This document shows, piece by piece, positions 17,854 through 25,753 of a stretch of 57,845 nucleotides of DNA (position 1 is its first letter; the number at the start of each line of letters is the position of its first letter). The stretch lies in the NCBI GenBank assembly GCA_015654595.1, contig JAATGQ010000250.1, forward strand, positions 1 to 57,845, given 5' to 3'. Source of the DNA: Chitinophagales bacterium (GTDB lineage: Bacteria; Bacteroidota; Bacteroidia; Chitinophagales; Chitinophagaceae). Both the position numbers and the translations under genes were made by a program. Below the pieces are notes generated by a model, which saw nothing but the letters and a program-made list of their open reading frames with translations, made no database searches and was not told the DNA's origin.

Positions 17854-20590
17854 TAAGAACGAGCGTTGCCAGCGCACCCAGAATCGCTCCCCAGGGGAAC
17901 GGCTGTCGGTAAAGAGGTTCTGTACTGCCCGTCAATACCAGCGAAGACCAATATGCAGCACTTTTGTTGATCGTACCACTTTTTAAATAGTCCAGTTTTG
18001 CCTGTTGAAGGGACCTTGCCTTGTCGTATCCCTTTTTAAGATAGACATAGAACCGGGCTAGGATAAAAGCTGTAGCCTTGTCTTCCGTCTTCCACAGACT
18101 GCTGATCGTACTCCTGCAGCCAGCGTAAGTAAAAGCGCGGGCAAGACTGATGACGCCTTCGTTGTTGACGAGCTGGCCCTGCCCTGTCTCGCAGGCACTC
18201 ATGATCACCAGTTTCGTCGAATCCATATTGAGTCCATAGATCTCTTCAAGGTATAAACGATCTTCGATCGGAGAACCTGTACCAGGATAAAAGGCGATAA
18301 AAGAAGCCGCCGTTTTATCGGGAAAAGACACGGCATGCGTCGCCAGATGAAGGATCGGATATTGATTGACGTCATGAAGGAACTCCCCTTTCGTCGCCTT
18401 GACGTCAAAGTATTGCTTCCCCGGAAGCCCGGCAATCTCTTCCCTCGATGCTGGCAGGACGGCAAATGAATCCTGTTTCCCATCCATGCTGCTGCTATAT
18501 GGCGCAAACCCCAGCACTCCAACCTGCCCGCTTATATGCGGCCCATTATCCGCCGTCATAAAGCGCGCAGACGGCTGATAACTGATGATGTTCGTTTCGA
18601 GCAGATAGCGGCCGTTGTCCGATCCGCCGGCGGGCAGTGATTCGAAGGGCAGGAAGCAAAGAAAGCCATCGGGTATGATGGTCCATTCCTCTTTGTCCCC
18701 GGCCAGTTTCTGTATAGGCTGGATCAACAATCGATAAAGCGCGCCGCCGATCTTTTCGCCCTTGAATCTGCGTCCGTCGCCCTCTCCTTTCAAACCATCC
18801 AGCCAGGCGGCAACATCCTTTTGCAGCTCTCCGAGCGAGTCGATCGCGGTATAGGTCAGCGAATGACGCGTCAGCACAAAAACATGCAGCTTCTCTCCTC
18901 CGACCGAAAGACTGATGAGCGCCTGCCGGCTTCCAAGCTGACCCTGAAGCGCCGTAATATCCGGGGCGGCATCGTCATATTTGCGGCGGTAATAGCTGCC
19001 GTTCTGTTCCATTTCCTTTTGCGCACGGGATAATTCGATCTCATAGCCCAAGCGTTCGGCGGCGATCTTCTGCCGCTGGGTATTATCGGCAGCCGCCTCG
19101 CTTCTGACATCCAGTCTTGCGATATTATACTTGATATTCCGCAGGCTGTCCAAGAGGGCTGTCTCCCTTGGTGAAAGATGATCGGATCGGGTTTCCTTCA
19201 GGTTGGCGGCCATGATAGAAGCCTTACCCTGCTCGCTGATCTGAAAGGCCTGCTGCAGGTAATCTCTGTCGGGATGCTTGCGATAAAGCTCCAGGCAGGC
19301 TGCTAAGGCGCGAGGGTAGATCGTGCTGGTATTGTTTTTTAAAAAGACCTTGGCTTCATCCGTATCAAAGGTTTTCTCGATGTACCGAAGCAGATTCAAC
19401 GCCGCCTTATAGGCTTCAAAAGCGGCCATCAGACAGTCGTCCTTTTCACCGGCATCATAAAGCTTTTGAAAGATCGCAGCCTTTTTGTTCAACGCATTAT
19501 AAAGCCGGAAGCTGACAACCGTCCCCGTAAAATCGGATGGGTTGGAATAGATATCGGTCTTGCCAAAAGAAGGCGTAAAGATAAGAATGGCTTTTTGCAG
19601 CGCAGACAGCGCCGGTTTGTATTGTCGTTGTTCTGCCAGCAGATCGGATCGGTAGAGCTCACTGATCCCCAGATCCAGGTCGTTCAAACCCGTAGCCTGA
19701 TGGCTGAACTTATCCCTGAGCCGGTCCAGAAAGAAGGCTGCAGAATCATAACGCTTCAGCTTTAGCTCCGACTTTGCCATCTCATTCAGCACATTGGGTA
19801 TCTTATCCGGGTTTACCTTCCGGAAATAAAACAAGGCATGCTCGTGCTGCTGCAGCCACGCATAAGCTACGCCCATATTCAGATAGATAGCATCGGTACC
19901 CATCCGATAGCTGAGGATCGAGCGATAGATGGTCAACGCTTCATCGTACTGTTGCATCCGGTTACAGGCGGTAGCAATATTGGTCTCGATACTGACTGCA
20001 GAAAGCGTGTCGAGGACTTTTTTACTTTTTAGAACATCCAATGCCTTGTTGAAATAGTTCTTTCCCTGATGATAATTCCCATCGTCGAGATACAAGGCTC
20101 CCAGCGTATTGTACAGTCGAACTGCGTCGTCGTCATCTTTAAAGCGGGGGGCGAGCATTTCCGCTTTTAACAATAAGCTGCTGGCCGAGTCGAAGTTGTA
20201 TAGATTATAATAGTTGGCGCCTGCGAAGACCTGCGCTACAAAGCCCATTGAATCGGACTGCGGATGAAGCCGCAGCGCTTCCATATAGGCGTCCCGTGCA
20301 GCCGCAAAATCCGCATGGACTTCCAATAATACGCCCTTCTTCAGATAGGATTGGAACAGGAGCGTGTCATGCTCATCATAGCCCGGCAATTTTTTGTATT
20401 CCGCGATCACCTGCCCGAATCCGGCAAGCGCGGTGCTGTCCTGTTCCGCAGTGGGATTGTTTAGCTGATAAAGCGCGTTGGCTTTTGTATAGGCCGCCCG
20501 TATCCGGGCCAGCGGCCAGCCAGGATCTGCCCAATAAAACGAACAAAGTAACAGGCCTGCTGCTACCAGCAAAGAGATCCTCGAACGCAT
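17771..20590 (-). CDS. TPR-CHAT caspase-like protease with signal peptide and C-terminal membrane anchor
   Basis: A 939-residue protein. A signal peptide (MRSRISLLVAAGLLLCSFYWA) is followed by many TPR repeats (about 30-480, for example YYNLYNFDSASSLLLKAEML and YNTLGALYLDDGNYHQGKNYF), then a coiled-coil linker (about 480-560). The CHAT domain (about 590-880) has the His motif LHLATHA near 747 and the Cys motif VIMSACETGQG near 800, then YAGCRSTISSLWKTED. Both catalytic residues of the caspase/gingipain fold are present. A C-terminal helix (about 893-915, WGAILGALATLVLIIYAV) and a basic tail follow, so the bulk should be periplasmic. CHAT proteins act as proteases in prokaryotic signalling and immunity; the substrate here is unknown. 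The lipoprotein gene is 8 nt upstream. Confidence 0.9.
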   Translation of the reverse strand: MRSRISLLVAAGLLLCSFYWADPGWPLARIRAAYTKANALYQLNNPTAEQDSTALAGFGQVIAEYKKLPGYDEHDTLLFQSYLKKGVLLEVHADFAAARDAYMEALRLHPQSDSMGFVAQVFAGANYYNLYNFDSASSLLLKAEMLAPRFKDDDDAVRLYNTLGALYLDDGNYHQGKNYFNKALDVLKSKKVLDTLSAVSIETNIATACNRMQQYDEALTIYRSILSYRMGTDAIYLNMGVAYAWLQQHEHALFYFRKVNPDKIPNVLNEMAKSELKLKRYDSAAFFLDRLRDKFSHQATGLNDLDLGISELYRSDLLAEQRQYKPALSALQKAILIFTPSFGKTDIYSNPSDFTGTVVSFRLYNALNKKAAIFQKLYDAGEKDDCLMAAFEAYKAALNLLRYIEKTFDTDEAKVFLKNNTSTIYPRALAACLELYRKHPDRDYLQQAFQISEQGKASIMAANLKETRSDHLSPRETALLDSLRNIKYNIARLDVRSEAAADNTQRQKIAAERLGYEIELSRAQKEMEQNGSYYRRKYDDAAPDITALQGQLGSRQALISLSVGGEKLHVFVLTRHSLTYTAIDSLGELQKDVAAWLDGLKGEGDGRRFKGEKIGGALYRLLIQPIQKLAGDKEEWTIIPDGFLCFLPFESLPAGGSDNGRYLLETNIISYQPSARFMTADNGPHISGQVGVLGFAPYSSSMDGKQDSFAVLPASREEIAGLPGKQYFDVKATKGEFLHDVNQYPILHLATHAVSFPDKTAASFIAFYPGTGSPIEDRLYLEEIYGLNMDSTKLVIMSACETGQGQLVNNEGVISLARAFTYAGCRSTISSLWKTEDKATAFILARFYVYLKKGYDKARSLQQAKLDYLKSGTINKSAAYWSSLVLTGSTEPLYRQPFPWGAILGALATLVLIIYAVRSRDRWKVSSSPGRGKRDVDRL

Positions 20591-20598
20591 AAATAAAA

Positions 20599-21519
20599 TT
20601 ACTGCCTTACCACCACGATCAGCGGCGGCCTTGGATTGGCGTAAGTGCTGATCGCTCTGTTTGTTAAAATGTTTTGCAGACTGATCAAAATATTACCCAG
20701 CAAACCCGTGCTCAGCAGATTGTAGCTATCATAGTACATCAACTGAACCGGTATCGACTGCAGTGTATTGTTGCTCGCATCATTCAGCCGGTAATAAATA
20801 TTCGTCGTAACGGTCGATCCGTTGATAGGGATCAACCCAAATGCGCCGATGGGAATCAATCCCGTTCCGGTGAGCGTCTTTTGCAGATCGATCACTCCTG
20901 TCAGGGAATTGACGATCACGCCGGCATTGCTGGCAGAACCCGTAACGTCGAATATGCAGCTGTTAGGAGAGCTGCATGGCGTGGGCAGATAAGGATTGGC
21001 GTTGAAATATGGCAGCGCCATAGTCGCTCCGTTGGCAATAACATACACGCTATCCATATAATCGACCCCGCCAATGATCAGCTGGCTGATACAGGTATCG
21101 GTCGTTCCGGCGGCAACATATCCAATGATATAGCGAAGGCCGCTCTCGGTCTTTGTGACATCGATGGCGCCAGTGACAGAGTCCATTGCCATTCCTAATG
21201 GCCAGGAAAGGTATTTACCGGGTCCCGGGTTAAAGACCGGGCTGACAATATAATCCTGCCCATTAACGGCTGGTTGCGGGAAGATGATAGTGTCTCCATA
21301 CAAAGGCTGAGAAAAACAGCCGCTCGAAGGAGCGGATGGGAAAGCGGCCTGCTGGTTCTTTGGCGTATCGACATGGGTTGCAGGCGGAGCCGTAGTATCC
21401 GAATGCGGAGAAGCGGCAGTAGAGCCATTGATCAAAGAATCAGGGTTGGTACCCGTTATGGCTTTACGACAGGCAATCGTGAACACGAGAGTGGTAATTA
21501 CAATAAGATATTTTTTCAT
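20599..21519 (-). CDS. Lipoprotein of unknown function, co-transcribed with the CHAT gene
   Basis: A 306-residue protein. MKKYLIVITTLVFTIAC is a lipoprotein signal with Cys17. A Pro/Thr-rich spacer (about 25-60) follows, then a beta-rich body with two similar blocks, each built as an unfolding strand plus a VTGAIDVTKTESG-like or LTGVIDLQKTLTG-like strand. That pattern resembles putative-Ig/cadherin-like repeats of Bacteroidota surface proteins. Cysteines in pairs (PTPCSSPNSC, TDTC) suggest disulfides. It ends in PPLIVVVRQ. I do not recognise a specific family. Its stop is 8 nt before the CHAT start, so the two should be one transcript and may work together at the inner or outer membrane. Confidence 0.75.
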   Translation of the reverse strand: MKKYLIVITTLVFTIACRKAITGTNPDSLINGSTAASPHSDTTAPPATHVDTPKNQQAAFPSAPSSGCFSQPLYGDTIIFPQPAVNGQDYIVSPVFNPGPGKYLSWPLGMAMDSVTGAIDVTKTESGLRYIIGYVAAGTTDTCISQLIIGGVDYMDSVYVIANGATMALPYFNANPYLPTPCSSPNSCIFDVTGSASNAGVIVNSLTGVIDLQKTLTGTGLIPIGAFGLIPINGSTVTTNIYYRLNDASNNTLQSIPVQLMYYDSYNLLSTGLLGNILISLQNILTNRAISTYANPRPPLIVVVRQ

Positions 21520-21530
21520 GGGTAAAGCAC

Positions 21531-21589
21531 AGCGTTAATGATTAACGCTTAACAAATTAGTTAATAATTTTAACAATATCAAGCGTTAA
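21531..21589. promoter_or_regulatory. Inverted and direct copies of AGCGTTAA upstream of the lipoprotein-CHAT operon
   Basis: AGCGTTAA (21531-21538), a 3-nt spacer and TTAACGCT (21542-21549) form a perfect palindrome 12 nt upstream of the lipoprotein ATG. A further AGCGTTAA is at 21582-21589. No T-run follows, so an operator is likelier than a terminator. A near -7 motif (minus-strand TAATTTG, one base short of spacing) sits between them. Confidence 0.4.
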
Positions 21590-21757
21590 CGGCTTTTAAT
21601 TGGACCGAAAGGCTCTATATCCTGAACCGGCAAGCCGCTAAAATAAAGGTTGGTTCCTGACCGAGATGCCCCTATCCGGTCATAAGGACGAAATATTCCT
21701 ATTCCGTTTAAATTTTGTAATATTCCGGAAATTAAACCTGGCCAACAGTCTTTTTCT

Positions 21758-22491
21758 ATGAATACGTATATCGAAGTGGTTATTTCCCTTGTCCTTATCT
21801 TCCTGTTATTTAGCATTGTTGTATACATTCTGCAGGAATTGCTGGCGGCCAGCAGCAACTCCCGCGGCCGGATGCTCCGAAAAGCGCTGGCTCAAGCCCT
21901 GGACGGCGTCGCCTTTCCGGGAAGAGCAGCGTTAAAAAGAACGGCTACGGACACGCCCGAAACGCCGTTAACCAACCAATTCTTTAAACATGGACAGATC
22001 AGCAGTCTCCGGCAGGACTTCACCCGGCTTCCCTCTTATATTCCCGCCGCCAACTTTGCGATCGCCTGATCGATATCGTTTCAAAGAAAGCTCCCGAGGC
22101 ATCCGGTGATCTTTGGAAAGACCTGAATGCCGGATTACAGCTGATGGAGAAAAGCCCCCGCCCCGCGCCTATCGTCAGTGTGATAAGCAGTATCGCAAAA
22201 GTGACCGGCTCGATCCCGCAGCTTCAGGAAGACCTGCAAACCTGGTTCAACGAGTATATGGCGCGCGTCAGCGGCTGGTATAAGAAGTCCTTTAACATTC
22301 GGCTGGGATGGAGTCATGAATTTATACAGGAAGAAATCAGCGGAAGCACGCGGCATGTGTTTAACAGGATCGTATGGCTGTTGATGGGCTGGCTGCTCAG
22401 TGCTGCAGCGCTTTCCAAGGGTGCGCCTTTCTGGTTTGATGTGCTGGGCAAGCTGGTCAATATTCGCCGTGCCGGCGCAAAACCGAAATAA
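21758..22491 (+). pseudogene. Membrane protein gene broken by a single-base frameshift
   Basis: An N-terminal frame (21758-22069) encodes a membrane helix (YIEVVISLVLIFLLFSIVVY) and then a soluble part ending LPSYIPAANFAIA and a stop. The downstream frame continues at once with LIDIVSKKAPEASGDLWKDL and runs through a coiled region and a second helix (IVWLLMGWLLSAAAL) to GAPFWFDVLGKLVNIR and a stop at 22491. Restoring one C near 22064-22066 (gcctgatc to gccctgatc) would join the frames as ...NFAIALIDIV... into one 244-residue protein with an N-terminal and a C-terminal helix. I see no slippery heptamer, so this is a pseudogene or a sequencing error. The PFWFD motif near a C-terminal helix is one I associate with uncharacterised membrane proteins. 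Confidence 0.8.
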
Positions 22492-22602
22492 TCTTAGTGC
22501 GTACCGGCTGTTGGGGGCCATGCTGGCGAAATACGTAAACCATTATCCAGCAAGCGTTTTAGCAATCATTAGCCTTTTTTGAGATGATCAAATCCCAGGA
22601 AC

Positions 22603-22638
22603 TTGTCTTTAAAAGGGGTTTCGTGCATCGTATTTTTG
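22603..22638 (+). promoter_or_regulatory. Promoter of the 55-residue ORF
   Basis: TTG at 22603-22605 (weak -33) and TATTTTTG at 22631-22638 (exact TAnnTTTG) are 25 nt apart. The ATG follows 20 nt after the -7 element. The rest of 22492-22658 holds no recognisable gene. Confidence 0.5.
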
Positions 22639-22658
22639 TATCGTTAAATTAAACGTAT

Positions 22659-22826
22659 ATGAAAGCGCTCATTAAACAATTATTTTTTGACAAGGAACTG
22701 GTCAATGCAATCAAGGCTTCTGAAGCAAACCAGGAAATGCTGTACATCCAGCTGATGAACGGAAAGATCACGATGAAGGAGTATGTAGCTACAATGAAGA
22801 GCCTCGCCCTGGTATCCGTAATATAA
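22659..22826 (+). CDS. Small hypothetical protein, 55 residues
   Basis: The ORF encodes MKALIKQLFFDKELVN and continues as a mostly helical, charged peptide ending MKSLALVSVI. No family is recognised. Support comes from its own promoter-like TATTTTTG upstream and a good hairpin terminator 22 nt after its stop, so it forms a complete monocistronic unit. It is likely cytosolic, since no signal peptide or membrane helix is seen. It could be a small regulatory or stress peptide, but nothing in the sequence says which. Confidence 0.55.
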   Translation: MKALIKQLFFDKELVNAIKASEANQEMLYIQLMNGKITMKEYVATMKSLALVSVI

Positions 22827-22832
22827 GTTCCC

Positions 22833-23075
22833 TTATATATTATCTTTCAAAGGCGTCATAACAGGATTGTGACGCCTTTGCATTTTTACCCAGTACTCGT
22901 CCAACTGTATAGAAAATTGTTTCAGGAAAGCAGATTTGAGCCGCTGCTCTGAAATCGCGCATTCACTCGCCAGCGTATCAATGGGAATAGAACGATTCGG
23001 ATGATAGTCAAGGAAGACTTTCACCGCGTATGCACAATCAATATCTTTTTGAGACAGGATCATTTCTGGAATCAT
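22833..23075 (-). CDS. Small AraC-like helix-turn-helix protein
   Basis: An 80-residue protein. Residues 12-65 (DCAYAVKVFLDYHPNRSIPI, then DTLASECAISEQRLKSAFLKQF, then DEYWVKMQRR) look like one AraC-type HTH subdomain: a leading helix, a turn, and a recognition helix followed by the F-x-x-F-x-x-Y pattern. The second HTH and the ligand domain of normal AraC proteins are missing. It may be a single-domain DNA-binding protein or a remnant. Its ATG overlaps the stop of a 40-codon ORF as ATGA, which suggests translational coupling. The gene converges on the 55-residue ORF. Confidence 0.55.
   Translation of the reverse strand: MIPEMILSQKDIDCAYAVKVFLDYHPNRSIPIDTLASECAISEQRLKSAFLKQFSIQLDEYWVKMQRRHNPVMTPLKDNI
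22848..22885 (+). terminator. Terminator of the 55-residue ORF
   Basis: CAAAGGCGTCA (22848-22858) and TGACGCCTTTG (22870-22880) form a perfect 11-bp stem with an 11-nt loop, followed by CATTTTT. The hairpin lies within the 3' coding end of the convergent HTH gene. Confidence 0.85.
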
Positions 23076-23194
23076 CGGGGTACTTTGAAAGTTAATGTAC
23101 GAGACAAATACGTGACCAGATTCTTTCTATTGCTAAGGGAAACTCTTACACAATCAAGAATGTCGTCTACCTGCACCGGACCGCAAAAACTCAT
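23072..23194 (-). CDS. Possible 40-residue ORF coupled to the small HTH gene
   Basis: MSFCGPVQVDDILDCVRVSL and 20 further residues end in a TGA that overlaps the ATG of the next gene. A TAATTTG (near -7 motif) is 6 nt before the ATG. No family is recognised, and the evidence is only position and coupling. The remaining bases to 23293 show nothing I can support. Confidence 0.25.
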   Translation of the reverse strand: MSFCGPVQVDDILDCVRVSLSNRKNLVTYLSRTLTFKVPR

Positions 23195-23293
23195 TATTTC
23201 AAATTACCCAGACACCCCTGAATTCTTCAGCGAAAGAGTATGCATTATGCCGAGGAGACGGTTCAAATTTTTGAACAGGTTTACCCTAAACTT

Positions 23294-23761
23294 TCAACGC
23301 GGCTGCTCAAATTCTCCGGCCAGCACTTTGCCATAACGGCCCATCAGCGTACCGCGTGCGATGATGTGTCCCTGTAAAGCCTTCTCCAATTCTTCTCTAC
23401 CAGACCCTGGGGATAAATTGAGGCTGGCATCCAAGGCATACACATGGAAGAAGTAACGGTGTTGGCCAGACGGTGGGCAAGGCGGCATCCATCCCAGCTG
23501 TCCTTTGGTATTCAATCCATTAACACCGGGGTTTGAATTTTCGCTGATACTTCCTTCGGGAAGGATATCCCAGGCGATCCAGTGCGTTACGGTACCCTTT
23601 GGCGCATCCGGGTCTTCGACGATCAGGGCCATCGTCAGCGTACTTTCGGGTATATTATCGATCACCAGCGGTGGGTTGACGCCGACGCCCTGGCAGGTAT
23701 ATTCTTCGGGAATGAGGCCGTCTTCGACAAAGACCGGGCTTGAAACAATTAGCGGATTCAT
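23294..23761 (-). CDS. YbhB/YbcL family (PEBP, Raf-kinase-inhibitor-like) protein
   Basis: A 155-residue cytosolic protein of the phosphatidylethanolamine-binding superfamily. The ligand-pocket motifs are present: IPEEYTCQGVGVNPPLVI, the LIVEDPDAPKGTVTHWIAWDI signature with its conserved Asp-Pro-Asp and His, then GWMPPCPPSGQHRYFFHVYALD, which carries the second conserved His-Arg. Length and order match bacterial YbhB. The biochemical role of the bacterial family is not established. The gene is divergent from ligD with 124 bp between start codons. Confidence 0.95.
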   Translation of the reverse strand: MNPLIVSSPVFVEDGLIPEEYTCQGVGVNPPLVIDNIPESTLTMALIVEDPDAPKGTVTHWIAWDILPEGSISENSNPGVNGLNTKGQLGWMPPCPPSGQHRYFFHVYALDASLNLSPGSGREELEKALQGHIIARGTLMGRYGKVLAGEFEQPR

Positions 23762-23885
23762 ATGTTTGTCTTTTTATTATTGGCAGAAAATTTCGTGCCT
23801 CGCGAAAGTGCCGTCGGGCAATATCCCATGTGAGCGTCCCGGCAACAAAAAAAGGGGCTGGCACATTTTTTTAACAGTCGAAGAC

Positions 23886-25676
23886 ATGGCCTTAAAGGAA
23901 TACAAACGAAAACGCAGCTTTACGGATACGCCCGAACCCAAGGGCGGCAAACCCAACAATACGCAACTCGTATTTGTTGTTCAGAAACACGCGGCATCTC
24001 ACCTTCATTATGACTTCCGGCTGGAATGGAATGGCGTGTTAAAGAGCTGGGCAATCCCAAAAGGGCCTTCACTCGATCCCTCTATAAAACATCTGGCGAT
24101 GCTGGTAGAAGACCATCCCTATGACTATAAAGATTTCGAAGGCATTATTCCGAAGGGTCAATACGGCGGCGGCACGGTCATCATCTGGGATCAGGGCACC
24201 TATGAACCGCTGGAGCCTGCTAAAACAAAGGCGCAGCAGGAAAAGGTCATGCAGGCCGCTTTCGAGGCAGGCTCCATAAAGATCCGCATGCATGGCAAGA
24301 AACTCAAAGGCGAGTTTGCGCTGGTGCGCACTTCTGGCCGGGGGGAAAACTCGTGGCTGCTGATCAAACATCGCGATGAATACGCAACGACCGATGATAT
24401 CACGCTAAAAGATAAATCCGTCGTTTCAAAAAAGACGATCGAGCAGATGGCGAAGAGCAGGACCGCGCCGTTGTGGAATAGTAATCACGAGGAGAAGGCT
24501 GCGGCAAAGCCTGCGCGGGCTGTGAAATCGGCCAAGGCTGAAACGAAAGTGAAGGCTGAAACGAAAGCGAAGGCTGAACCGAAAGCGAAGGCTGAAACAA
24601 AAGCGAAGGCTGAAACGAAAGCGAAGGCTGAAACGAAAGCGAAGGCTGAAACGAAAGTAAGAGCCAGGTCCGCAAAATCTATAGCAGCCAAGGCCGCCGG
24701 CGGCGCCGTGCGTGAAGCCGCGACATCCGCACCGGCTGTGCGCAAAGCCGCGATGCCGGAACAGGTCGCGCCAATGCTTTGCACGTTGACCAAAGAGCCG
24801 ATAGACGATCCCCGGTATCTGTACGAAGTAAAATGGGACGGCTATCGTATCATTTCCTACGTTAAAAAAGGCAAGGTCCGGATGGATTCACGCAGCGGCA
24901 TCGATTATACAAAGCGATATCCCGTCATCGCAGAGGCGCTGAAAGGGTTAGGCCATGACCTCGTCATCGACGGTGAAGTTGTCGTCTTCAATGAAGAAGG
25001 CATGCCCGATTTCGACGCGCTGCAGCTCTACAATGGGCATTCCACTGCCATCACCTATTGCGTATTCGATCTGCTTTGGCTGGACGGCTATAACTATATG
25101 CCGCTTCCGCTGGAGGAACGCAAAGCCGCGCTGCAGCAATTGATTTCCGGCCAGCCCATTTTCCGGATCAGCGAATCCTTTGATGACGGACCCAAGCTCT
25201 ATAAAGAGATGCAGAAAAGAAACCTCGAAGGCATCATTGCGAAAAAAAGAGACAGTCCTTATATACCCGATCAGCGTGCCGGCAACTGGCTTAAAACGCC
25301 AACGCGTATGCGTCAGGAGTTTGTCATTGGCGGCTGGTCCGAGTCCGACAAGAACAGATCCTTCAGATCCCTTCTTTTTGGCGCCTATAAGAATGGTAAA
25401 CTCGAGTGGATCGGCCGGTCCGGCGGCGGATATAAACAAAAAGATATGCCCGGCATCCTGAAACAACTGAAAAGTATCGAAGCCGATAAATCCCCTTTTG
25501 TCAACGAAGTACTGGACACCAAGGGGGCCGTGATACACTGGGTCAAACCCAAGCTGGTGGCCAATTTCGAATTCGCGACATGGACAAAGGCCGGCCGCAT
25601 CCGTAAACCCGCCACTTTTCTTGGATTCCGCGACGACAAGAAAGCCTCGCAAGTGGTACGTGAAATTCCGAAGTGA
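23886..25676 (+). CDS. ligD: LigD-type ATP-dependent DNA ligase: 3'-phosphoesterase plus ligase, no polymerase domain
   Basis: A 596-residue repair enzyme. The N-terminal phosphoesterase (about 1-165) shows FVVQKHAASHLHYDFRLEW and SWAIPKGPS with the conserved His/Asp/Arg residues, then PKGQYGGGTVIIWD. A basic linker (about 200-290) holds seven KAETKA-like hexapeptides. The ligase domain (about 295-596) has nucleotidyl-transfer motif I KWDGYR with Lys316, DSRSG, DGEVVVF and the OB-fold end TFLGFRDDKKASQVVREI. Bacterial NHEJ LigD often also has a polymerase/primase domain; none follows here, so it must be separate or absent. No ku gene is visible. I chose the ATG at 23886 because the homology starts there; the open frame extends upstream through the divergent PEBP gene. 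Confidence 0.93.
   Translation: MALKEYKRKRSFTDTPEPKGGKPNNTQLVFVVQKHAASHLHYDFRLEWNGVLKSWAIPKGPSLDPSIKHLAMLVEDHPYDYKDFEGIIPKGQYGGGTVIIWDQGTYEPLEPAKTKAQQEKVMQAAFEAGSIKIRMHGKKLKGEFALVRTSGRGENSWLLIKHRDEYATTDDITLKDKSVVSKKTIEQMAKSRTAPLWNSNHEEKAAAKPARAVKSAKAETKVKAETKAKAEPKAKAETKAKAETKAKAETKAKAETKVRARSAKSIAAKAAGGAVREAATSAPAVRKAAMPEQVAPMLCTLTKEPIDDPRYLYEVKWDGYRIISYVKKGKVRMDSRSGIDYTKRYPVIAEALKGLGHDLVIDGEVVVFNEEGMPDFDALQLYNGHSTAITYCVFDLLWLDGYNYMPLPLEERKAALQQLISGQPIFRISESFDDGPKLYKEMQKRNLEGIIAKKRDSPYIPDQRAGNWLKTPTRMRQEFVIGGWSESDKNRSFRSLLFGAYKNGKLEWIGRSGGGYKQKDMPGILKQLKSIEADKSPFVNEVLDTKGAVIHWVKPKLVANFEFATWTKAGRIRKPATFLGFRDDKKASQVVREIPK
24534..24659 (+). repeat. 7 x 18-bp tandem repeat inside ligD (KAETKA linker)
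   Basis: Seven head-to-tail copies of AAGGCTGAAACGAAAGCG-like units, nearly identical at the DNA level, encode a Lys/Ala/Glu-rich linker between the phosphoesterase and ligase domains. The high DNA identity points to recent slippage expansion. Confidence 0.9.
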
Positions 25677-25741
25677 TCCGCCGCGAAAGTATCCGCGATC
25701 GCCTATGTCCGACTCCGCCGCCTGATCAAACGGTCAATTCT

Positions 25742-25749
25742 TATCTTTG
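25742..25749 (+). promoter_or_regulatory. -7 element directly in front of yjbQ
   Basis: TATCTTTG matches TAnnTTTG exactly and ends 4 nt before the yjbQ ATG. Transcription would then begin at or inside the start codon, suggesting leaderless translation. Confidence 0.55.
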
Positions 25750-25753
25750 CATC

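Noticed and set aside
22040..22080. Programmed ribosomal frameshifting in the split membrane protein gene
   Set aside because: No slippery heptamer or following strong stem was seen at the junction. A simple one-base loss explains the data better.
23505..23885. A longer ligD with about 127 extra N-terminal residues
   Set aside because: The extension runs antisense through the PEBP gene and shows no phosphoesterase homology; the family N-terminus begins at the ATG at 23886.
24534..24659. Regular repeats that might suggest a CRISPR array
   Set aside because: The units are contiguous 18-mers without spacers and stay in frame within ligD, so they are a coding tandem repeat.
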